A program made the translations under genes and the position numbers. Below, piece by piece: positions 53,026 to 62,792 of a stretch of 64,000 nucleotides of DNA; positions within the stretch are counted from its first letter, which is position 1; every line of letters starts with the position of its first letter. This stretch comes from CBDEGK01 sp965237855 (GTDB taxonomy: Bacteria; Pseudomonadota; Gammaproteobacteria; Pseudomonadales; Halieaceae), in contig CBDEGK010000008.1 of NCBI GenBank assembly GCA_965237855.1, positions 310,001-374,000 of the forward strand. The letters run 5' to 3'. A model generated the notes under the pieces. The model worked only from the letters and a program-made list of their open reading frames with translations, did not search any database and was not told the origin of the DNA.

Positions 53026-53739
53026 ATGGCTAACGAAGTCATCGAATACAACTGTAATGATCACACTATGAAATCCTACCTGGCTTTACCGGCAGCGGAT
53101 GGTCCGCGTCCGGCGGTTATCGTGGTGCATGAATGGTGGGGGCTCAATGACTATACCCGTGGCCGTGCAGATATGCTCGCCGAGCTGGGCTATGTGGCCC
53201 TGGCGGTGGATATGTATGGTGAGGGAGCGACTGCAGACAATCCAGATGACGCAGGCGCACTAATGACGGCCGCCATGTCAGAGGCGCCTGGGCGGTTCCA
53301 GGCGGCGCTGGAGCAACTGATGAGCCGCAGCGAAGTTGCGCAGGGCCAGATCGCTGCGATTGGTTACTGTTTCGGTGGTGCGGTCTGTCTGGCTATGGCG
53401 CGCGCGGGTATGGATCTGGCCGGTGTCGCCAGCTTTCACGGCGCTCTGGAAACAGAGAGCCCTGCGGTCGCTGGTGGCGTCAAAGCTAAAATCAGGGTTT
53501 ATCACGGCAATGATGATGCCATGGTCAGCCTGGAGAGTGCTCAGGCGCTCCAACAAGAGATGGATGCCGCCGGTGCCGACTATGAATTTGTTGGCTATGA
53601 CGGGGCCGGCCACGGCTTCACCAGTCCTGAAGCGGATGCCAACAACGCGGAATTTGGTTTGCCAGTAGCCTACAACCAGGCCGCCGACGAAGATTCATGG
53701 CAGCGACTACAGGGATTCCTGCAGTCGCTGTTCAGCTAA
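53026..53739 (+). CDS. Dienelactone hydrolase family protein
   Basis: A 237-residue alpha/beta hydrolase. The nucleophile is the Cys of IGYCFGGAVC (about 112-121), typical of dienelactone hydrolases; the acid residue is in YHGNDDAMV (about 165) and the His in GAGHGFTSPEA (about 193). An early HEWWGLND (oxyanion region) is also characteristic. A role in aromatic ring-cleavage product turnover is possible given the extradiol-type dioxygenase at 54830, but the family has broad substrate scope. A short AGCTAA/TTAGCT hairpin spans its stop. Confidence 0.92.
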   Translation: MANEVIEYNCNDHTMKSYLALPAADGPRPAVIVVHEWWGLNDYTRGRADMLAELGYVALAVDMYGEGATADNPDDAGALMTAAMSEAPGRFQAALEQLMSRSEVAQGQIAAIGYCFGGAVCLAMARAGMDLAGVASFHGALETESPAVAGGVKAKIRVYHGNDDAMVSLESAQALQQEMDAAGADYEFVGYDGAGHGFTSPEADANNAEFGLPVAYNQAADEDSWQRLQGFLQSLFS

Positions 53740-53764
53740 GCTGTTTAGCTAAGTTCAGGCTCGA

Positions 53765-54640
53765 TCAGACGGTGGGAATCGGTGCGAAGTCAATCGGTCG
53801 CTCGGTGCGGCCGATGCGCTGGGCGCGATCCAGCAAAGTCGCTTCGCTGGTTTCCAGGCCGATCATGATGATAAAGCGCTTATCGCGTACGCCGTCGAGG
53901 CAAAAGCGCGCCAATTCATCCAGGTCCTGAAATTCCAGGTCCATGCCGTATTCCTTTGCTACCTCGGCGAAAGCTTCAAGTGTGGGCGGTGCAATGCCGG
54001 GTTTTTCCCGGGCCAACTCCTGCGGTCGATTGCGGTCCGGATTCCAGATGCCGGTATCCAGCAGGCCGCCCGAGGGGTAGAAGATCGATGCACTCAAATT
54101 GGTTCCCTCACCTTCCAGCTGCGCTGACAGGCACTCGGTAATGCAGGACACCGCCGCTTTACTGGAGGCGTAGACAGACTGGTAGGGCAGGGGAGAAACA
54201 CCGCCGTCGCCGGAAGAGGTGTTGATGATGCTGCCCTCTTCGCCACTTTCAATCATGCGCGGTACGAAACTCTGGATGCCGTGAAGAACGCCCATGACGT
54301 TTACCCCGTAGACCCATTTCCAGTCATTGACCGTGGTATCCCAGACATTGGCGGAGGGCGCGGCTACGCCGGCATTGTTGAAGAGCAGATGGCAGGCGCC
54401 GTGGGTGTCATACACATGATCGGCCAGGGCTTGCACAGATTCCTGCGAAGACACGTCAACGATCTGTCCGCTGACCGGGCCCAGCGCGCTCAATTCCTCT
54501 ATCGCGCTGTCCAGCGCCCCCTGCTCCACGTCGGCCACCACCACGGTGGCGCCGGCGCCCAGAAGTTCGCGTACCAGCGATTTGCCAATACCGCCGGCGC
54601 CGCCGGTGACCACCGCAATTTTTCCGTTAAGATCTTGCAT
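53765..54640 (-). CDS. Short-chain dehydrogenase/reductase
   Basis: A 291-residue SDR; ATG 54640 gives MQDLNGKIAVVTGGAGGIG. The cofactor motif TGGAGGIG (about 11-18), NNAGVA (about 90) and the catalytic Ser-Tyr-Lys set (NTSSGDGG, YQSVYASSKAAV) are intact. The C-terminus is about 40 residues longer than the classical SDR minimum, with a helical segment containing LEFQDLDELARFCLDG. NAD(P)-dependent oxidoreductase; substrate unknown. Convergent with the dienelactone hydrolase. Confidence 0.93.
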   Translation of the reverse strand: MQDLNGKIAVVTGGAGGIGKSLVRELLGAGATVVVADVEQGALDSAIEELSALGPVSGQIVDVSSQESVQALADHVYDTHGACHLLFNNAGVAAPSANVWDTTVNDWKWVYGVNVMGVLHGIQSFVPRMIESGEEGSIINTSSGDGGVSPLPYQSVYASSKAAVSCITECLSAQLEGEGTNLSASIFYPSGGLLDTGIWNPDRNRPQELAREKPGIAPPTLEAFAEVAKEYGMDLEFQDLDELARFCLDGVRDKRFIIMIGLETSEATLLDRAQRIGRTERPIDFAPIPTV

Positions 54641-54829
54641 CGAATTAACTCCTGTTCTGTTAGTCGTGTCCCGTGACGAAGATTGTATCAAAAGGGGTCA
54701 GACGTTTGATCAGCCAAGGCTAACAATGAATACCGGCTCAAACTAATTCACCTCCAACCCCATTGACGCTGCCAGTTCCGCGTTCCAGAATGGCTGCTCC
54801 TTATAGACAGACCTGCTTGGAGACACCCT

Positions 54830-55738
54830 ATGAATGTACGCAGCCTCGGCTACGCCTGGATAGAATCAACTGACCCTCAGCGGTGGTTGGAATACGGCAC
54901 AGAGGTACTGGGTATCATGGTGGCACCGGGTATGCCCCAGGACGAGAATCTTCTCTACTTGAAAATGGATGAACGGCCGTTCCGTTTTGCCATCGAAAAG
55001 GGTGAGAAGGATTGTCTGCGCCTGCTCGGCTGGGAGCTCTACGATGAGGCCGATTTCGAGGCCGCCAAGGGTGAGCTCGATACGGCCGGCGTTAGTTGGG
55101 TGCAGGGCACCGCAGAGGAAGCACAAACGCGGCGCGTACGTGATTTGATCCGTCTCAGCGATCCCGCTGGCAATGTCCTGGAGCTCTATCACGGAGCGGA
55201 CCTGGATTACCTGAAGTTTAATTCACCTCTGGGAATTGCCGAGTTCGAAACGGGTTTCAATGGCGACATGGGCTTTGGCCACGCAGTACTACCCGCGCCG
55301 AACTTGCAAGAAACCCACGTCTTTTACCGTGAGCTTATGGGCTTTGGTGATAGTGATTACATGCATTTCCGTTTCAGTGACGACCCCAACGATCCGGGCA
55401 TGGGCTTGAATTTCATGCACGTGCAGAATCCGCGTCACCACAGCCTGGCACTGTACCAGGGTGAGAGTCCTAGCAACTGCATTCACCTGATGGTCGAGGT
55501 GATGGATGTTGATGAAGTGGGCTACTGCCTGGACCGGGTGCTGGAGAAAGAGGTTCCGATAACCTCTACCCTGGGCCGCCATACCAATGATCGGATGATG
55601 TCTTTCTACATGCTGACGCCGGGTAATTTCCCCATGGAATTCGGTTGTGAAGGTCTGCAGATGGACTGGACTGACTACACACCCACCAAGTCGGCGCTGC
55701 CCAGTATATGGGGCCACAAGTTCCAGCAACCTGGATGA
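54830..55738 (+). CDS. Extradiol ring-cleavage dioxygenase, VOC type (BphC-like)
   Basis: A 302-residue two-domain VOC protein. The C-terminal catalytic domain has the three metal ligands in order: His in MGFGHAVL (about 146), His in CIHLMVEV (about 220) and Glu in PMEFGCEG (about 270), matching Fe(II) extradiol enzymes such as 2,3-dihydroxybiphenyl dioxygenase. The active-site His/Tyr (about HHSLAL) is present. Ring-cleavage of a catechol, possibly a steroid ring, is likely. It lies near the SDR and dienelactone hydrolase but on separate promoters. Confidence 0.9.
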   Translation: MNVRSLGYAWIESTDPQRWLEYGTEVLGIMVAPGMPQDENLLYLKMDERPFRFAIEKGEKDCLRLLGWELYDEADFEAAKGELDTAGVSWVQGTAEEAQTRRVRDLIRLSDPAGNVLELYHGADLDYLKFNSPLGIAEFETGFNGDMGFGHAVLPAPNLQETHVFYRELMGFGDSDYMHFRFSDDPNDPGMGLNFMHVQNPRHHSLALYQGESPSNCIHLMVEVMDVDEVGYCLDRVLEKEVPITSTLGRHTNDRMMSFYMLTPGNFPMEFGCEGLQMDWTDYTPTKSALPSIWGHKFQQPG

Positions 55739-55765
55739 TCGGCTTTTGAACTCCAGGGCCGAAGT

Positions 55766-57448
55766 GTGATTCCCATTTCGGCCCGATTTTCGATTGCATA
55801 CATGGCGGCCCTGCTGGGATTCCTGGGGGCCATTTACATGCTTGTTCCGGGCGCGTCTCTGGTTTGGGATGATCATGTATTTTATGACCTGGCTATGACG
55901 CTGGAGCCATCCAGCAGCTTTGCTCATAGTTTCAATCATTCAGTTTTCTATCCGAACTACTACCGACCCCTGCCGTTTGGTGTGCTGCTATTCAGTATGA
56001 ATACCCTGGCTGGTGATGCTACGCAGATGTTACATAGCCTGAGCCTGGTTTTGCATTTGGGTAATGCCGTACTGATTTATCTGCTGTGCAAGGCCTCCAC
56101 CGCGCGATCCCAGCGAATAGCAGCGGTGGTCTCTGTCCTTTACCTTAGTCACCCGGCAATGGTGCAGTCGGCAGCATGGATTTCCGCACTGTTTGATCTT
56201 TCCGCCTGTTTCTTCATCCTCCTGGCTTTGCTGTGTGACCTGCGATTTCAGCGTACCAAGCTGCGGGCCTTTCTCGTTGCTATGTGTTTCTTGCTGGCGG
56301 CTTTGTGCAAGGAACTAGCGGTGGTGTTTCCCTTATTGCTGGTGTTGCTCCATCTTGAATCGAAAATGGAACCCAGCCAGATATTTGCCAGGCACAAAGG
56401 AACCTATATAGCTGTACTACTGGCGGGGCTATTGTATCTGGCGATTCGCTACCAGGCATTGGGCTATCTCTACCTGACAGATGCAAGTCAGGACTCTATG
56501 TCGGCTCTTGCTGCTCTCTGGCAGTTGGGCTTCTATCTTAGTCGAATTTCTCTGCCCGTATTTAATAGTTCCCCGGTTCATATGGCGCCAGGGGCGTTGT
56601 CGTTGACGGCACCTTTTGTCCTGGGGGCGATGTTGTTTCTCCTGTCCATTGTCGGGGCACTGGTGCTGAAGAGACATCGCGGCGCACTGGCGATGGTGTG
56701 CATCCTGGTGACTCTCGCCCCGGTCCTGGGGGGTCATCTGGGTTACGGTAACTTTGTGGCTGATCGGTATCTAACACTGACTCTCGCTGTCTCAGCGATA
56801 TTGTTGGCGCGTTTTGCCCGAGAGTGGCCGAGAAATTTCAGCGGAGTTGTTCCCGCGAGCGCCTTACTGGCAGGAGTATTGCTAACTTACATATTTTTTT
56901 CTCGTGTATCGGTCGATGCTTGGCGTAGTGATTTATATTTGTGGAGCTACGCCAATGCGAGTTATCCCGAGAATTCTCGGGTGCAGGCGAATCTAGCCTC
57001 GGTGCTGCTAAGTGCGGGTGATAACAAGCGCGCATTGGGTTTGGCGAAGTCAGCTTATAAAAAGGACCCCGGCGCTGATAATCTTCTGATATTAATAAAG
57101 GCAGAGCTGAAAAATGGACATTTGGATGCGGCGCTTCAAGGCATCCAACACTTTCACATGCAGGCTGGCTACACACCTAATGTACACGCGCTGGTGCAAC
57201 TGGAGGTGATTGCCGCTGTGTTAGACGGAGATTTTCAACGAGTTGAAATTTTCGTTAATGCTGATTCTGCTGATACCCATCCGGCAAAATCGCTGCACCG
57301 GGCATTGTATTTTTTTGCGCTGGGTGAGTCAGAGAAAGCGAAGCTGGAGCTGGCGGTTTCACCGGTAGCCGAGCTGGAACCGTATCGTATAGAGATAGCT
57401 AATATTTTGACTGCGAATCAATCGCCACTGGCGCAGTATTTTCAGTAG
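55766..57448 (+). CDS. Multi-spanning membrane protein with C-terminal TPR-like repeats
   Basis: A 560-residue protein. Ten or more membrane helices (about 5-390) include WDDHVFYD in the first periplasmic loop, a paired-Asp motif also seen in PMT/TMTC-type glycosyltransferases. The C-terminal 160 residues are soluble with helix repeats of TPR kind (NLASVLLSAGDNKRALGLAKSA). Such proteins are predicted lipid-linked-sugar transferases, but none is proven for this layout. Codon use is slightly AT-richer than neighbours. Monocistronic, between VOC and convergent LuxR genes. Confidence 0.65.
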   Translation: MIPISARFSIAYMAALLGFLGAIYMLVPGASLVWDDHVFYDLAMTLEPSSSFAHSFNHSVFYPNYYRPLPFGVLLFSMNTLAGDATQMLHSLSLVLHLGNAVLIYLLCKASTARSQRIAAVVSVLYLSHPAMVQSAAWISALFDLSACFFILLALLCDLRFQRTKLRAFLVAMCFLLAALCKELAVVFPLLLVLLHLESKMEPSQIFARHKGTYIAVLLAGLLYLAIRYQALGYLYLTDASQDSMSALAALWQLGFYLSRISLPVFNSSPVHMAPGALSLTAPFVLGAMLFLLSIVGALVLKRHRGALAMVCILVTLAPVLGGHLGYGNFVADRYLTLTLAVSAILLARFAREWPRNFSGVVPASALLAGVLLTYIFFSRVSVDAWRSDLYLWSYANASYPENSRVQANLASVLLSAGDNKRALGLAKSAYKKDPGADNLLILIKAELKNGHLDAALQGIQHFHMQAGYTPNVHALVQLEVIAAVLDGDFQRVEIFVNADSADTHPAKSLHRALYFFALGESEKAKLELAVSPVAELEPYRIEIANILTANQSPLAQYFQ

Positions 57449-57459
57449 AGAGGGCGACG

Positions 57460-58638
57460 TTAGCCCAGCGATGCAACGCTTCTGAGTACCAGGCGGACCA
57501 GCTCCGCCTGTCGGGTAACGCCGGTTTTGGCGAATATGGATTTCAGTTGGGCCCGCGCCGTATGCTGAGAAATATTCTGTTGTTCTGACAGTTGCGCCAG
57601 GCTCAGCCCTCGGGCCAGCTTGATGGCCAGGTTGGTTTCAGCTGGAGTTAATTCGAACAACTCCCCCAGTAGCTGCTGGGAGGCACTTTCCTGCTGTTCT
57701 GGATCGCTAATAAACACAGCCACACAGGGACTGGACTGCCCCTCGGCCCATTCCGTGGTCGGAATCGGCCTCACCACCAGACCGAGATCAGGTAGGCCAG
57801 AGGGACGGCTGATTCGCATGGCATGAGCCATGCTGGTCTCGCCGGCCAACTGGGCGGCAATCGTGGTGCCAATGGTTTCAGCCAGGCGCTCATGATCGGC
57901 CCTGTTTGCAAGAGTGAGGACGTCGTCAACCAGGCTGATGCCATCACCGGCTGCCAGTATCTGGTTGGCCAGACCGTTGGTATTCAATACGCCGCCTTGC
58001 TCGTCGAGAATGATGGCTGCGACCGACAGCTGGTCTACCGCACCCGCGTACAGATCACGCTCTGATTCTGTGCGGTTGAGGCGTGCGTGGATCTGTATGG
58101 CCCGGCGCAAGTGAGGTAACAGCTGTTCACACAGGGCCTTGTGCGAGTCATCGAAGGCTTCCTCCTGTTCCTGCCTGGCGATTCGCAGGCGGGCGATTAG
58201 GCCATCGGGCTCAACTGTATCGACCCCCAGTATATGGAACACGCCAATCGGTCGCAGATAGTTGCGGTAGTACTCAGTCTTCACCAACTCCTGATCGGGA
58301 ATCAGTTCTCGCTGGGTAACGACCTTGCCCGGTGGCAGGTTAACGAAGGGATCGATGGCGAAGAACTGCTCGCGATAGTTCATGGCCTCCCAGTCATTGG
58401 GGTCGGCCAGGCCCTCTTCAGCATTGCCCAGATCATTGTCGCCATCTTCATGGCGACGACAGTTGAGGATCACCCCTCGGTCACCGGTTGCGGGTGGGCG
58501 TAACACCAGCGACACGGCGTGTGCATCCATGACCTGGCGCAACCGCGGCAGGAAGCTCTGCCAGGGTTTTTGCTCCAGTGTGCCCTCGTAGATAAGGCTC
58601 ACCAGGGCATCAAAATCCAGTTCAATTTTCTGCGACAT
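57460..58638 (-). CDS. LuxR family transcriptional regulator
   Basis: A 392-residue regulator. The long N-terminal half (about 1-190) is unassigned, with a PAS-like segment (about 205-260: QLSVAAIILDEQGGVLNTNG). The C-terminal LuxR helix-turn-helix (about 325-390) reads ELTPAETNLAIKLARGLS and QNISQHTARAQLKSIFAKTGV, with the invariant T-x-x-E analogue and recognition helix in place. No response-regulator receiver, so it probably senses a small molecule or is intrinsically active. Same strand as and 30 bases after the DUF1631 gene. Confidence 0.9.
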   Translation of the reverse strand: MSQKIELDFDALVSLIYEGTLEQKPWQSFLPRLRQVMDAHAVSLVLRPPATGDRGVILNCRRHEDGDNDLGNAEEGLADPNDWEAMNYREQFFAIDPFVNLPPGKVVTQRELIPDQELVKTEYYRNYLRPIGVFHILGVDTVEPDGLIARLRIARQEQEEAFDDSHKALCEQLLPHLRRAIQIHARLNRTESERDLYAGAVDQLSVAAIILDEQGGVLNTNGLANQILAAGDGISLVDDVLTLANRADHERLAETIGTTIAAQLAGETSMAHAMRISRPSGLPDLGLVVRPIPTTEWAEGQSSPCVAVFISDPEQQESASQQLLGELFELTPAETNLAIKLARGLSLAQLSEQQNISQHTARAQLKSIFAKTGVTRQAELVRLVLRSVASLG

Positions 58639-58667
58639 TGGAATCTGTTCGCGATCTGAACAAGGGT

Positions 58668-61600
58668 CTATTTTTCCAGGGCGGCCAATTGCTTGGTGAG
58701 CTTAGACAGGCGTATAGGTTTACCGACGCCCCAGCCCTGCAAATAGTCCACGCCAATTTCATCCAGCTTGGCAATGATGGCATCATTCTCCACGAACTCC
58801 GCAATGGTCTGCTGGTTGAGGAAGTGAGCCAGGTCATTAATGGATCTGACCATGGCATAGTCAGTGTTGTTCTCGTGGATATTTTTAATGAAAACTCCAT
58901 CGATTTTCAGGTAGTCCACGGGTAGCTCGCGCAGGTAGCTATGGGAAGCCAGGCCGGTACCAAAGTCATCGATAGAAAATTTGCAGCCGATGTTTTTGAG
59001 CTCGGTGACAAAGTCGACGGCCTTGGTCATATTGGAAATGGCGCCGGTCTCGGTGATCTCAAAACAGATACGGTTGGTGCCCACCCCGTGTTCCGATATT
59101 TGTTCCAGGAGATAATCCAGGAATTCGTCGTCACAGACGCTGTTCCCGGACAGGTTTATTGAGAAATAGGGGATCTGTTTCTGGGCATCCATCTGTGCGC
59201 TGATCCAGCTGAACACCTCGTTGACTACCCAGCGGTCCACTTGCACCATGTAGCCGAGCTGTTCGGCCTGGATAATAAAATCCTGGGGTGATGTCAGGCT
59301 GCCGTCTTCTGCCCTAATTCCCATCAGGATTTCGTAGTGTTTAACCTCGGCATTACCTGCAACGACACTGGCGGTTTTGACAATGGGCTGTGCCTGTAGA
59401 ACAAATGCACCCTCCTGCAGGGTTTTCTCGATCTCGGAGATCGCCATTGATTGTTCTTTCTTGTACAGTTCCGCCGCGTTTTGTTCTTCGCGAAATTGTA
59501 CAACTCGATTGCGTCCATCGGTCTTGGCCGTGGCCACGGCGGTCTCTGCGTTACTGAAAACCTCTTCTACTGTAGTACTGTGCTCGACCAGTGCAGCGAC
59601 ACCAATGCTGACGGTAAAGGCCACTTCTTCAGATTCGATGGTGACTGGACTCTTTTCGATGTCAGCGCGGATCTGCTCGGCATGCGCCACGGCTTGCTCA
59701 GGGGAACGATCCAACAATAAAACCCCGAACTTGTTGCCTTCAAGCCTCGCCGAGGAGGTTTTAGCATTGTGCTGTTGCGCAAGCAAACTGGCGAACTCGC
59801 TGAGAACCTGGTCGCCGGTGAGCTCGTCGTAAACCTCGTTGACCAGGGCAAATTTATCGATATCGATGTGCAGCAGGGCATTGTTGGTGTGTTTGGTTTT
59901 GGCGTGATTCAGCGCCTGCTCCATCTGCTCTACAAAGGCCTTCTTGTTGACCAACTTGGTCAGAGAATCGTGGTTTTTCTGGAAACTGAGAGATTTGTTC
60001 ACGTCCTCCAACGTGTTGTACATGCTCTGATCCACCAGCGGCAGATTATCCGCCTTACTCGGTGGCTTGATGCCGCGAGACAGCTGGCGGGCCAGGGCAA
60101 TGCTGTTGAGGTCGGCCACCTTTTGGCCACGCTCATTGACGAAAATGAAGCGGTCTTTATTCTCGCTGATCCAGGCCAGTTTCATACGCCGCTTTTTGCC
60201 GTCTTTGTCGGTGTAAGCCAGCCAGGTGCCCACTTCCATGCTCTCGACACGCTTGACCCAGCGTCGCAATCGCGGCAGAGATTCTACTTTCTTGCGGATT
60301 TCCGCGGGCTTGCGCGTGGTATCAACAGCAGGTGCCGCTACATCGGCTTGCACGACCTGGGCGCGGCCAGACAGCACTTCTTTGAGCTGCTCTAATACGG
60401 CTTCATGGGCCACATTGGATGGCAGCGCGGTGGTGATCTGCTGGCGAATTTGTTCGACGAAGGGCTCGGCATCCAGTCCTCGCTCCTGCTTCAGCTGGTC
60501 GGCGCTGGCGCCTTTCTGTTGCTCCAGCAACCACAGGGATAAAAGATCCAGTGTTTTGACGGAATCTTTCCAGGCTTTGCTGCTCGGACCATCCTTGACG
60601 TGGGTCAGCACCAACATTTCGCGCCAGGCATTGTCTACCAGGTCTACCATGGGCTGAGGCGCATGGGGCGGGCGGATACGGCTATTCAGAAGTTTGTCGA
60701 CAGCCTGCTGAGCATGATGAAGCTTCTCCTGCCCGTCCTGAGTTTTGACTACTCGTTCGATATTGCGCTCGAGCGCGGTCTCCTGTTGCGTGACGAGCTT
60801 GTCCAGGTCCTGCAGTGCGGTGTTGAATACGGAGGAGTCGGTTTCATAATTGTCGACGATGTTGTCGATGATTTTATTGACACGATTTTCCAGTGCCCGG
60901 TTGGGAAAGTTGGCTGAGGAGGCAAGCTGGGTCAGCTTGTCGACCACGCCGCGCCCTGGATGAGTGCGGTCCAGGAAAAACTGGGGCTCCAGCAATGACA
61001 ACTTGGCCAGCGGTATATGCAGATTGCCGATCCCGGGTTGTAACTCGGGAGTGACATCTACATCGGAGCGAATACTCTGGAACAGGTTGTCTACCAGGTC
61101 GAGCTGGTTCATGCCCTCTGGTGCAATCCCTGTGGTGCCCTGGAATTCAGAAATTGACGCCTGATTGTCTTCCAGGTACTGCCTGAGGGAAGGCTGCTGC
61201 TGCAACTGCGCGAGAGCATTGCGATCAGCCTGTAATGGTGCCAGTGCGCGTGCCACTGTCGCTGGGTCCGCCAGGTTGCCCCCCGCGGAAGCTGGGCTGC
61301 CGCTGCTGGTGCCGGGAGCGTAGGTGCCACCACCGCTGATACTGTGGCCAGCATCGATACTGCGCCTGAAATTAAGGGCGTCAATAACTGATCGATAGAG
61401 GTGTTCGGAATCGCCCTGTTCGCCCTCAGGCCCGGCAAATTCCTGCGGGCCAGGTGCTCCTGCTGCAGCGTGTGAACCACCGGCCGCCGGCGCGATACCA
61501 CTCTGGCGGGCCTCCTGTAACAACTGCCCGGCTTCCTCTGCTGAGGGAAGCGACCCATCGAAGTCGCCGCCAGCGGGCTCCTCTGGTACTGGCTTGGGTT

Positions 61601-62654
61601 TTGCCTTGACGGGCCGCTGCTCGTCCATCAATTTTTTCAATACTGAGCCGTGCTTCTTTACTTCCTGTTCCACGTCGGGGCTGACCCCATTTTCGCGCAA
61701 ATAGGAGTTGAGACTGGTATAGAAGGGATCCAGCTTGCGAACCACTTGGTCGGAGAAAAAGCTATAGACCTCAGGGATAACAGCGTGGGGTAATTCCCGC
61801 TCGGCGAGGCTGGTGTGAAATGCATTACAGACCTGGCCAATATGCATGGGTAAACGCAAGTCCAGGGGATTCCTGTTTACCAGCTCTGCATAGCGAACAG
61901 TCAGGCATTCCAGTTGCGTCGCATAGGTTTCCTGGCCGGTCTTGATCATTCGATCGATAGACAGGGAATCTTCAAAATCATCGATATCAACCAGGTTCAG
62001 CTCAGAGAAGCCTGTATCTTCCTCGAACTCGTTCAGTTCAGGCGTGTCGGACTCTTTCGCGACCAGGTCATCGAAAAAAATGGTCATCTCATCCTTGAAG
62101 CTTTTGCGTATATCGTCCTTGGCACGTTTGATCTGGTTCATGGCCTCATACAGGTCTTCCTGCTCGTTCCTGGTGCTCGGTCGTGAGGACAGGTCGAACA
62201 GGTGATCCGCCAGGGCCAGTAAGTAGTTGTTAATGACTTTGTCCAGCTGGTTCAGGCTGCGTTTGCGCACTTCCGGCAGGAGTTCATGGGTCTCTTCGGC
62301 GGATGGGGCGGGTCGAATCTTGATGTTACTACGGAGTTTCTTGAGCAGGGTGGCGGTCGTCACCGATACCCGATCGCGAAAGCTGACGGTCAGGTTTGTG
62401 CCTTTGGAGCCTTCGAACGTGACCGGGATGACAAACTGACTGCCATCGTCGTCAAATACTTTCAGGAATACCAGGTCACCCTTGGTGCCCACGCGAATGT
62501 CGAGCGCGCCACTGAGCTTACCTCGCATAGGTCGGGTATCGGTCAGCACCAGGCCCTGGTCCAGTGCCATGCTGACCTCTCCCGCATACTGCGGAATGCC
62601 GTCGATATGAATTTCTGCTAGCTGGCTTTTCTCCAGCTGCTCTGGTTCGGCCAT
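58668..62654 (-). CDS. DUF1631 / degenerate GGDEF / EAL cyclic-di-GMP phosphodiesterase
   Basis: A protein of 1328 residues started at MAEPEQLEK (62654). The first 840 or so residues are DUF1631-like with PilZ-type start (about 1-110); a helical, Gln/Ala-rich linker lies near 380-450. The GGDEF domain is degenerate, with EGNKF (about 970) in place of the active motif, so no cyclase activity is expected. The EAL domain keeps the metal and catalytic residues: E in YEIL, NLS, EITE, DDFG, LKID, AEFVE and LQGWG. The Arg after EAL is Gly (ILMG). A large sensor-phosphodiesterase is likely. Confidence 0.9.
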   Translation of the reverse strand: MAEPEQLEKSQLAEIHIDGIPQYAGEVSMALDQGLVLTDTRPMRGKLSGALDIRVGTKGDLVFLKVFDDDGSQFVIPVTFEGSKGTNLTVSFRDRVSVTTATLLKKLRSNIKIRPAPSAEETHELLPEVRKRSLNQLDKVINNYLLALADHLFDLSSRPSTRNEQEDLYEAMNQIKRAKDDIRKSFKDEMTIFFDDLVAKESDTPELNEFEEDTGFSELNLVDIDDFEDSLSIDRMIKTGQETYATQLECLTVRYAELVNRNPLDLRLPMHIGQVCNAFHTSLAERELPHAVIPEVYSFFSDQVVRKLDPFYTSLNSYLRENGVSPDVEQEVKKHGSVLKKLMDEQRPVKAKPKPVPEEPAGGDFDGSLPSAEEAGQLLQEARQSGIAPAAGGSHAAAGAPGPQEFAGPEGEQGDSEHLYRSVIDALNFRRSIDAGHSISGGGTYAPGTSSGSPASAGGNLADPATVARALAPLQADRNALAQLQQQPSLRQYLEDNQASISEFQGTTGIAPEGMNQLDLVDNLFQSIRSDVDVTPELQPGIGNLHIPLAKLSLLEPQFFLDRTHPGRGVVDKLTQLASSANFPNRALENRVNKIIDNIVDNYETDSSVFNTALQDLDKLVTQQETALERNIERVVKTQDGQEKLHHAQQAVDKLLNSRIRPPHAPQPMVDLVDNAWREMLVLTHVKDGPSSKAWKDSVKTLDLLSLWLLEQQKGASADQLKQERGLDAEPFVEQIRQQITTALPSNVAHEAVLEQLKEVLSGRAQVVQADVAAPAVDTTRKPAEIRKKVESLPRLRRWVKRVESMEVGTWLAYTDKDGKKRRMKLAWISENKDRFIFVNERGQKVADLNSIALARQLSRGIKPPSKADNLPLVDQSMYNTLEDVNKSLSFQKNHDSLTKLVNKKAFVEQMEQALNHAKTKHTNNALLHIDIDKFALVNEVYDELTGDQVLSEFASLLAQQHNAKTSSARLEGNKFGVLLLDRSPEQAVAHAEQIRADIEKSPVTIESEEVAFTVSIGVAALVEHSTTVEEVFSNAETAVATAKTDGRNRVVQFREEQNAAELYKKEQSMAISEIEKTLQEGAFVLQAQPIVKTASVVAGNAEVKHYEILMGIRAEDGSLTSPQDFIIQAEQLGYMVQVDRWVVNEVFSWISAQMDAQKQIPYFSINLSGNSVCDDEFLDYLLEQISEHGVGTNRICFEITETGAISNMTKAVDFVTELKNIGCKFSIDDFGTGLASHSYLRELPVDYLKIDGVFIKNIHENNTDYAMVRSINDLAHFLNQQTIAEFVENDAIIAKLDEIGVDYLQGWGVGKPIRLSKLTKQLAALEK

Positions 62655-62792
62655 TCGTACCTCAGGTAACAATGGGATGCAGAGGTACCGATGCCGACAC
62701 ACTCTGCGCTAAAGTTAATGAGTATAACCTTATCAATGGGCTGGGGTACAAACCCCGAGGCGCTCAATGTCTGCGCTGTGACCCGAGGCTCC

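Noticed and set aside
54690..54706. AAAAGGGGTCAGACG as a REP or IS200-type fragment
   Set aside because: Only a single short match without a partner or hairpin; too little to support.
62743..62756. GGGGT/ACCCC hairpin between the PQQ and DUF1631 genes as a terminator
   Set aside because: Five-base stem with no T-run on the minus strand; too weak to call.
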